From NCBI GenBank assembly GCA_964403885.1, contig CAYOHY010000055.1, positions 1 through 10,931 of the forward strand: DNA of 10,931 nucleotides, in the 5' to 3' direction. The first letter of the stretch is position 1. Each line of letters opens with the position of its first letter. The translations under genes and the position numbers were made by a program. Positions 7,984 to 10,931 of the stretch are shown one piece after another. The notes under the pieces were generated by a model. It was not told the origin of the DNA. It saw only the letters and a list, made by a program, of their open reading frames with translations, and ran no database searches. Source of the DNA: CAYOHY01 sp964403885. Lineage in GTDB: Bacteria; Actinomycetota; Coriobacteriia; Anaerosomatales; PHET01.

Positions 7984-8160
7984 TCACTAGCACTCGCAAG
8001 GAGGTGGGGTTGGGACCCACAGCCACTATCCCTCGCGCGTGTGAAGCGCACGTGGAGGCCGCACGCGAAATCCTGTGGAGGAAGTAGGGACAACCCTTGG
8101 AGCGGGTAGATTCACCAGCGCGGCGCATCCGCCGCCACCAACGGGAGAGGGGGCCATTCC
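7984..8160. other. 177-bp non-coding region with structure, possible small RNA or ferredoxin leader
   Basis: No credible protein is seen here. Short inverted repeats nest: TCCCT (8029-8033) with AGGGA (8086-8090), enclosing CGCGTG (8036-8041) with CACGCG (8062-8067). To one side is GTGGG/CCCAC (8004-8008 with 8016-8020), and near the ferredoxin is GCGGCG/CGCCGC (8120-8125 with 8130-8135). The minus-strand terminator at 7983-7942 would end an RNA transcribed leftward through this segment. Read rightward it is the ferredoxin leader, ending in a GGGAGAGGGGG ribosome site. The region does not match tRNA, SRP RNA, tmRNA or RNase P RNA landmarks that I know. Confidence 0.4.
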
Positions 8161-8352
8161 GTGAAGCCTGTTGTGGACTGGGACCTGTGCATAGGCTGTG
8201 GCAACTGCGAAAGTGAATGCCCGGAGGTCTTCAGCCTCGAGGACGACGGCCTCGCGCACGTGATCACCGACAACCCCGGTGAGGACATGTACAGCTGTGT
8301 TCGCGACGCCGCCGACTCGTGTCCCGTAGAAGCGATCTCGATCGAGGAATAG
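8161..8352 (+). CDS. single-cluster [4Fe-4S] ferredoxin, Thermotoga type
   Basis: The 63-residue protein has C10-x2-C13-x2-C16 plus C54-P, the four ligands of one [4Fe-4S] cluster. The second-cluster ligands of clostridial ferredoxins are absent. Cys20 and Cys46 match the positions that form a disulfide in Thermotoga maritima ferredoxin, and the overall sequence (CIGCG, PEVF, DAADSCP, AISIEE) is close to that protein. It would be a small cytoplasmic low-potential electron carrier. The start is a GTG at 8161 behind a GGGAGAGGGGG ribosome site. The release-factor-like frame begins inside or just after its 3' end, which suggests translational coupling. The redox partner is not encoded nearby. 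Confidence 0.95.
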   Translation: MKPVVDWDLCIGCGNCESECPEVFSLEDDGLAHVITDNPGEDMYSCVRDAADSCPVEAISIEE

Positions 8353-8723
8353 AACTGCACACCATCCCCGAGGGCTACGAGCCCCCTGAGACAGACGAAG
8401 CACTGCTCGGTGAATGCCGAGTCGACGTGTACCGCTCATCGGGCCCCGGAGGCCAGGGCGTGAACACGACCGACTCGGCTGTTCGCCTTACCCACCTGCC
8501 CACGGGCATCGTGGTCGCATGCCAGCGCGAGCGCTCGCAGCTGCTCAACAAGCGCATCTGCCTCGAGCGTCTGCGCGCAAAGATCGCCGAGGCGATGGCG
8601 CCGCCTCCCCCGCCCCGCAAGAAGTCGCGGCCCTCACGCGCCGCCAAGGAACGCCGTCTCGCACAGAAGTCGCAGCGCGCGGGCATCAAAGCTGCGCGCC
8701 GCAAGCCCGCGAGCGAGGACTGA
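8319..8723 (+). CDS. release-factor-like GGQ-domain protein (peptidyl-tRNA hydrolase type)
   Basis: This is up to 134 residues: a lone class-I release factor catalytic domain without codon-recognition domains. SSGPGGQGVNTTDSAVRLTH (40-59) carries the GGQ that triggers peptidyl-tRNA hydrolysis, followed by LPTGIVV and a QRERSQ segment as in RF1/RF2. The residue after GGQ is Gly where most factors have His or Ser. The C-terminal 35 or so residues are Lys/Arg-rich, like the ribosome-tunnel tails of ArfB-type rescue factors. A role in freeing stalled or abnormal ribosomes is likely but inferred. The start is unclear. The GTG at 8319 overlaps the ferredoxin by 34 nt and lacks an SD. A CTG at 8355 has GAGGA 6 nt upstream and begins just before the conserved HTIPEGYEPPE. 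The smaller form would be 122 residues. Confidence 0.85.
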   Translation: MSRRSDLDRGIELHTIPEGYEPPETDEALLGECRVDVYRSSGPGGQGVNTTDSAVRLTHLPTGIVVACQRERSQLLNKRICLERLRAKIAEAMAPPPPPRKKSRPSRAAKERRLAQKSQRAGIKAARRKPASED

Positions 8724-8727
8724 GGCG

Positions 8728-8817
8728 ATGTGGATCGCGAAGTCCATCGCGCTGTCGGTGATCCTCACCATCGCGCTCAACTGGGCGATCTCGCGCTGGG
8801 GGCGCCGAGGCCGCTAG
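8728..8817 (+). CDS. 29-residue single-helix membrane miniprotein (putative)
   Basis: An ATG at 8728, 4 nt after the release-factor-like stop, opens a 30-codon frame. The product starts MWIAKSIALSVILTIALN, forms one hydrophobic helix (about residues 5-22) and ends in the basic stretch SRWGRRGR, giving a positive-inside, N-out arrangement. GAGGA lies 8 nt before the ATG. The frame ends 10 nt before the convergent pirin stop, so it fills the only space available. No family is recognised. It is short enough for chance to matter, but position, ribosome site and amphipathic design all favour a real gene. Confidence 0.55.
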   Translation: MWIAKSIALSVILTIALNWAISRWGRRGR

Positions 8818-8824
8818 GGCGGCC
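8809..8824. terminator. short hairpin between convergent gene ends
   Basis: GGCCGC (8809-8814) pairs with GCGGCC (8819-8824) around a TAGG loop that contains the miniprotein stop codon. It lies between the ferredoxin cluster and the convergent pirin gene. There is no T-tract, so it is only a weak terminator candidate. Confidence 0.35.
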
Positions 8825-8827
8825 GAC

Positions 8828-9700
8828 CTAGCGCACGATCCGGGCGATGTCGTGGGACTTCACGAACGTGCCCTCATGGAACTCGCGAAATGCGGTGCGC
8901 AGCTCCTCAGGGGTGTTCATGACGATGGGGCCGCGCCATGCGATGGGCTCGTTGAGCGGCTTGCCTGAGAGCAGCAGGAACCGCACGGACGACTGGGCCG
9001 TGTGCACGCGAATGTGGTCGCCCTCTCCGTAGAGCACGAGCTCGCGATTTCTGAGCGGAGCCTCCGGCGCGAACTCGCCGGCGCCGTCGATGCAGTAGGC
9101 GAACGCCGTGTGGCCCGGCGCGACAGGGTGCGTGAACTCACAGCCCGCGGGGATGCTCACATCGAGGTACTCGGGGTCGATCACGATGCCCTCGACCGGT
9201 CCGCGGACACCTTCGACCTCGCCCGCGATGACGCGCACGGTCGCACCCTCGGCGGTGGTGAAGCCGGGAATGTCGCAATCGGTGAGCCCTCGGTAGGCGG
9301 GGTCGCGCATCTTCTGCGCCGCCGGGAGGTTCGCCCACAGCTGGAATCCCCACATGTGGCCCCCGGGATCACCCTTGGGCATCTCCTGGTGGATGATGCC
9401 GCTGCCCGCGGTCATCCACTGCACGTCCCCGCTTCCGATAACACCCGAGTTGCCCAACGAGTCGCTGTGCTCGACGTCGCCCTTGATCACGTAGGTGACG
9501 GTCTCGATGCCTCGGTGTGGGTGCCACGGGAAACCCGCGAGGAACTCCGAGGGCGTGTCGCTGCGGAAGTCGTCGAGCATCAGGAACGGATCGAAGCGCT
9601 GCTCGTCGCCAAAGCCGAACACGCGGCGCAGGTGGACCCCGGCGCCTTCGAGCGTGGGGCGAGCGGTGTAGACGGCAGACGCGGGGCGTCGGGTGTTCAT
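8828..9700 (-). CDS. pirin family protein (bicupin)
   Basis: The 290-residue protein has the pirin layout of two cupin domains. The N-terminal cupin holds the metal site H60-x-H62 and, later, H104-x-E106, which correspond to the iron ligands His56, His58, His101 and Glu103 of human pirin. Further landmarks are DPFLMLDDFR, PWHPHRGIETVTY, WMTAGSGIIHQEM and GFQLWANLPAAQKM. Pirins are cytoplasmic iron proteins; some oxidise quercetin and others act as redox-responsive regulators, so the role here cannot be narrowed. The ATG at 9700 has AAAGGGAG upstream at suitable spacing. The gene stands alone on minus, divergent from the alpha/beta hydrolase and convergent with the ferredoxin cluster. Confidence 0.95.
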   Translation of the reverse strand: MNTRRPASAVYTARPTLEGAGVHLRRVFGFGDEQRFDPFLMLDDFRSDTPSEFLAGFPWHPHRGIETVTYVIKGDVEHSDSLGNSGVIGSGDVQWMTAGSGIIHQEMPKGDPGGHMWGFQLWANLPAAQKMRDPAYRGLTDCDIPGFTTAEGATVRVIAGEVEGVRGPVEGIVIDPEYLDVSIPAGCEFTHPVAPGHTAFAYCIDGAGEFAPEAPLRNRELVLYGEGDHIRVHTAQSSVRFLLLSGKPLNEPIAWRGPIVMNTPEELRTAFREFHEGTFVKSHDIARIVR

Positions 9701-9794
9701 GGGGGCTCCCTTTCGTCAGGAGTGGATACCCGATTCGAGCGAGCGCGGTGCCAATCCTTAGTGATGTGGTCGTATATGAAACAGGTTGAAAGCC

Positions 9795-9830
9795 CTGAGC
9801 CGCTCAGCGTCCGTGATGCGCCTCTGAGCG
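9795..9830. promoter_or_regulatory. operator-like CTGAGC inverted repeats between pirin and hydrolase
   Basis: CTGAGC-C-GCTCAG (9795-9807) is a perfect 13-nt palindrome. A third copy, CTGAGCG (9824-9830), can instead pair with CGCTCAG (9801-9807). Repeated half-sites in a divergent intergenic region suggest a protein operator or alternative RNA hairpins. No regulator gene is adjacent. Confidence 0.35.
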
Positions 9831-9905
9831 CTTTGGGGCGTGCCGCTCGCGGGCACGAGCGATGACTCGCCCGCGCAGGGCGTCGATGGTGGGCGAAAGG
9901 ACGAC

Positions 9906-9928
9906 GCGGCCGCATGACGTGCGGCCGC
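9906..9928. other. 9-bp GC hairpin upstream of the hydrolase
   Basis: GCGGCCGCA (9906-9914) pairs perfectly with TGCGGCCGC (9920-9928) around TGACG. It lies 22 nt before the hydrolase ATG at 9951. It has no T-run on either side, so it could be an attenuator-like or leader hairpin rather than a normal terminator. The role is not known. Confidence 0.45.
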
Positions 9929-9950
9929 CGCTCACAGAGGCGGGCGCACG

Positions 9951-10823
9951 ATGGCTCAAGCGGAAACGTACGCACCCTGTTGCACGGTGGTATCGGCGGA
10001 TGGGACCACCATCGGCTACAAGCTGATGGGGCGCGGGCCCGCGGTCGTGCTGCTTCACGGCGGGATGCAGTCGTCGGACGACTTCACGGAACTGGGCCAA
10101 GCGCTCGCGAACAGGTTCACCGTGGTCATCCCGGACCGGCGTGGCCGAGGAGCGAGCGGGGACTTTGGACCGCGCTATGGGATGGCGCGCGAGCGCGAGG
10201 ACTTGGTCGCCGTGCTCGCTGCGACCGGTGCCACTCGGCTGTTTGGGCTGAGCTCCGGCGCGCTCATCGCGCTCGACGCCGCACTGAGCCTTCCGGGCAT
10301 CGAGCGGGTCGCGCTCTACGAGCCGCCGCTACCCGTTGAGGGCACCGAACCGGCGGGCTGGGCACCACGGTTCGACCGCGAGATCGCCCAAGGTGACGTG
10401 GTGGCCGCGTTCGTCACGGTACTCAAGGGCGTGGGCGAGCCCGCGTTCATCAAGCGCACACCGCGCGCGCTGCTGGTGCCGCTGCTGCGACGTGCACTCC
10501 GGCGCGAGCACGTGCACGGACCGCGCGGTCCGGTCGCGCTCGAGCAGCGGATGGTGCTCACGCCCACGATGCACTACGACGCGCGGCTCGTGGGAGAGAT
10601 GGATGGCGTCGCGGATCGCTTGGGCGGGGTTGGACCCGAAGTGCTGCTCCTGGGCGGCGACAAGAGCGTGCGCTGGCTGGGCACGATCCTGGATGCGATG
10701 GAGGCGGGATTGCCCCGGGCGCGCAGGCTCGAGATCCCCGGGGCGGGCCACACCGCGCCCGGCAACGGGGGTCGCCCGGATCTGGTGGCCACGGCGCTGG
10801 AGCGGTTCTTTGCGGGGCCGTGA
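9951..10823 (+). CDS. alpha/beta hydrolase
   Basis: The 290-residue protein has a canonical alpha/beta-hydrolase core. LLHGG (34-38) forms the oxyanion hole, PDRRGRGAS (61-69) is the usual loop after strand 4, and GLSSG (99-103) is the nucleophile elbow with Ser101. The likely acid is Asp237 (LLLGGDKS) and the base His267 (GAGHTAPGNGG). A cap of about residues 128-215 separates the halves. Substrate and reaction (ester, lactone or C-C bond hydrolysis) cannot be told. There is no signal peptide, so it is probably cytoplasmic. The ATG at 9951 follows AGAGGCGGG about 8 nt upstream. It is a single gene ended by the terminator at 10839. Confidence 0.9.
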   Translation: MAQAETYAPCCTVVSADGTTIGYKLMGRGPAVVLLHGGMQSSDDFTELGQALANRFTVVIPDRRGRGASGDFGPRYGMAREREDLVAVLAATGATRLFGLSSGALIALDAALSLPGIERVALYEPPLPVEGTEPAGWAPRFDREIAQGDVVAAFVTVLKGVGEPAFIKRTPRALLVPLLRRALRREHVHGPRGPVALEQRMVLTPTMHYDARLVGEMDGVADRLGGVGPEVLLLGGDKSVRWLGTILDAMEAGLPRARRLEIPGAGHTAPGNGGRPDLVATALERFFAGP

Positions 10824-10838
10824 GTGTGGGAGACGAAC

Positions 10839-10870
10839 ACGCCCCCTCGGCCTGTCGGCGGAGGGGGCGT
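10839..10870 (+). terminator. intrinsic terminator of the alpha/beta hydrolase gene
   Basis: ACGCCCCCTC (10839-10848) pairs perfectly with GAGGGGGCGT (10861-10870) around a 12-nt loop, and TTTGTGTGT follows on the plus strand. It lies 15 nt past the hydrolase stop. It also separates this gene from the convergent tRNA-Val. Confidence 0.88.
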
Positions 10871-10877
10871 TTGTGTG

Positions 10878-10931
10878 TGGTGGGCGATGAGGGATTTGAA
10901 CCCCCGACCTTGACGGTGTAAACGTCCTGCG
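10878..10931 (-). tRNA. tRNA-Val (anticodon TAC), 3' part, cut by window end
   Basis: The minus strand shows the 3' half of a tRNA. It begins within the D-arm, then the anticodon loop TTTACAC (anticodon TAC, valine), variable loop AGGTC, T-arm GGGGG-TTCAAAT-CCCTC, acceptor strand ATCGCCC, discriminator A and encoded CCA. The outermost anticodon-stem pair (27-43) is G-A, a tolerated mismatch. The 5' half lies past the window edge. Confidence 0.93.

Noticed and set aside
8004..8020. tRNA T-arm lookalike (5-bp stem, 7-nt loop)
   Set aside because: The loop is GTTGGGA and lacks the conserved TTC; no acceptor or anticodon arm is found around it.
7843..8109. 88-codon plus-strand frame upstream of the ferredoxin
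   Set aside because: It runs across a promoter and a 17-bp terminator hairpin, has no good ribosome site and resembles no protein.
9002..9865. Long plus-strand open frame of 287 codons
   Set aside because: It is almost wholly antisense to the clear pirin gene and has the low-complexity composition of a shadow frame in GC-rich DNA.

Overview
This is a GC-rich, densely coded chromosomal window, most likely from a high-GC Gram-positive bacterium. Frequent GTG starts with strong Shine-Dalgarno (SD) sequences, promoters of the -35/17 bp/TAnnnT type and the gene set would fit an actinobacterium, possibly from the Coriobacteriia side. That placement is inference from composition and gene content. 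I see no insertion sequence, integrase, CRISPR array or phage gene. The window opens on a complete tRNA-Asp(GTC) and closes inside a tRNA-Val(TAC), both on the minus strand.

Left block (242-2735, plus strand): a stand-alone cobalamin-binding protein with the residue signature of CarH/AerR-type B12 photosensors, then an FtsX-type ABC permease and its ATPase. The junctions are very tight (3-nt gap, then an ATGGCTGA overlap), so the three look like one operon. A long inverted repeat could mask the ribosome site of the B12 gene. A bidirectional terminator (2753-2786) closes this operon and the convergent one.

Second block (5357-2808, minus strand): a second FtsX/MacB-type permease, its ATPase (ATGAGTGA overlap) and an HdeD/DUF308 membrane protein. 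Thus two unrelated MacB/Lol-type exporters face each other across a shared terminator. Divergent from this operon is a membrane-anchored YkuE/YaeI-like metallophosphoesterase whose true start is a GTG at 5466. It converges on a DUF72 (YecE-like) gene.

Third block (7411-8817): a small secreted Cys/Met-rich repeat protein on the minus strand with its own promoter and terminator. Next is an intergenic region carrying a second strong minus-strand terminator that belongs to no visible gene. Then comes a plus-strand cluster of a Thermotoga-type single-cluster ferredoxin, a small release-factor-like GGQ protein that overlaps or abuts it, and a 29-residue single-helix membrane ORF.

Right block (8828-10931): a pirin gene (minus), a 250-bp divergent region with several inverted repeats, an alpha/beta hydrolase (plus), an intrinsic terminator and the 3' part of tRNA-Val. 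The most notable points are the B12 photosensor-like protein wired to an ABC exporter, the CDMSSG-repeat secreted protein, and the orphan terminator pointing to an unannotated minus-strand RNA.
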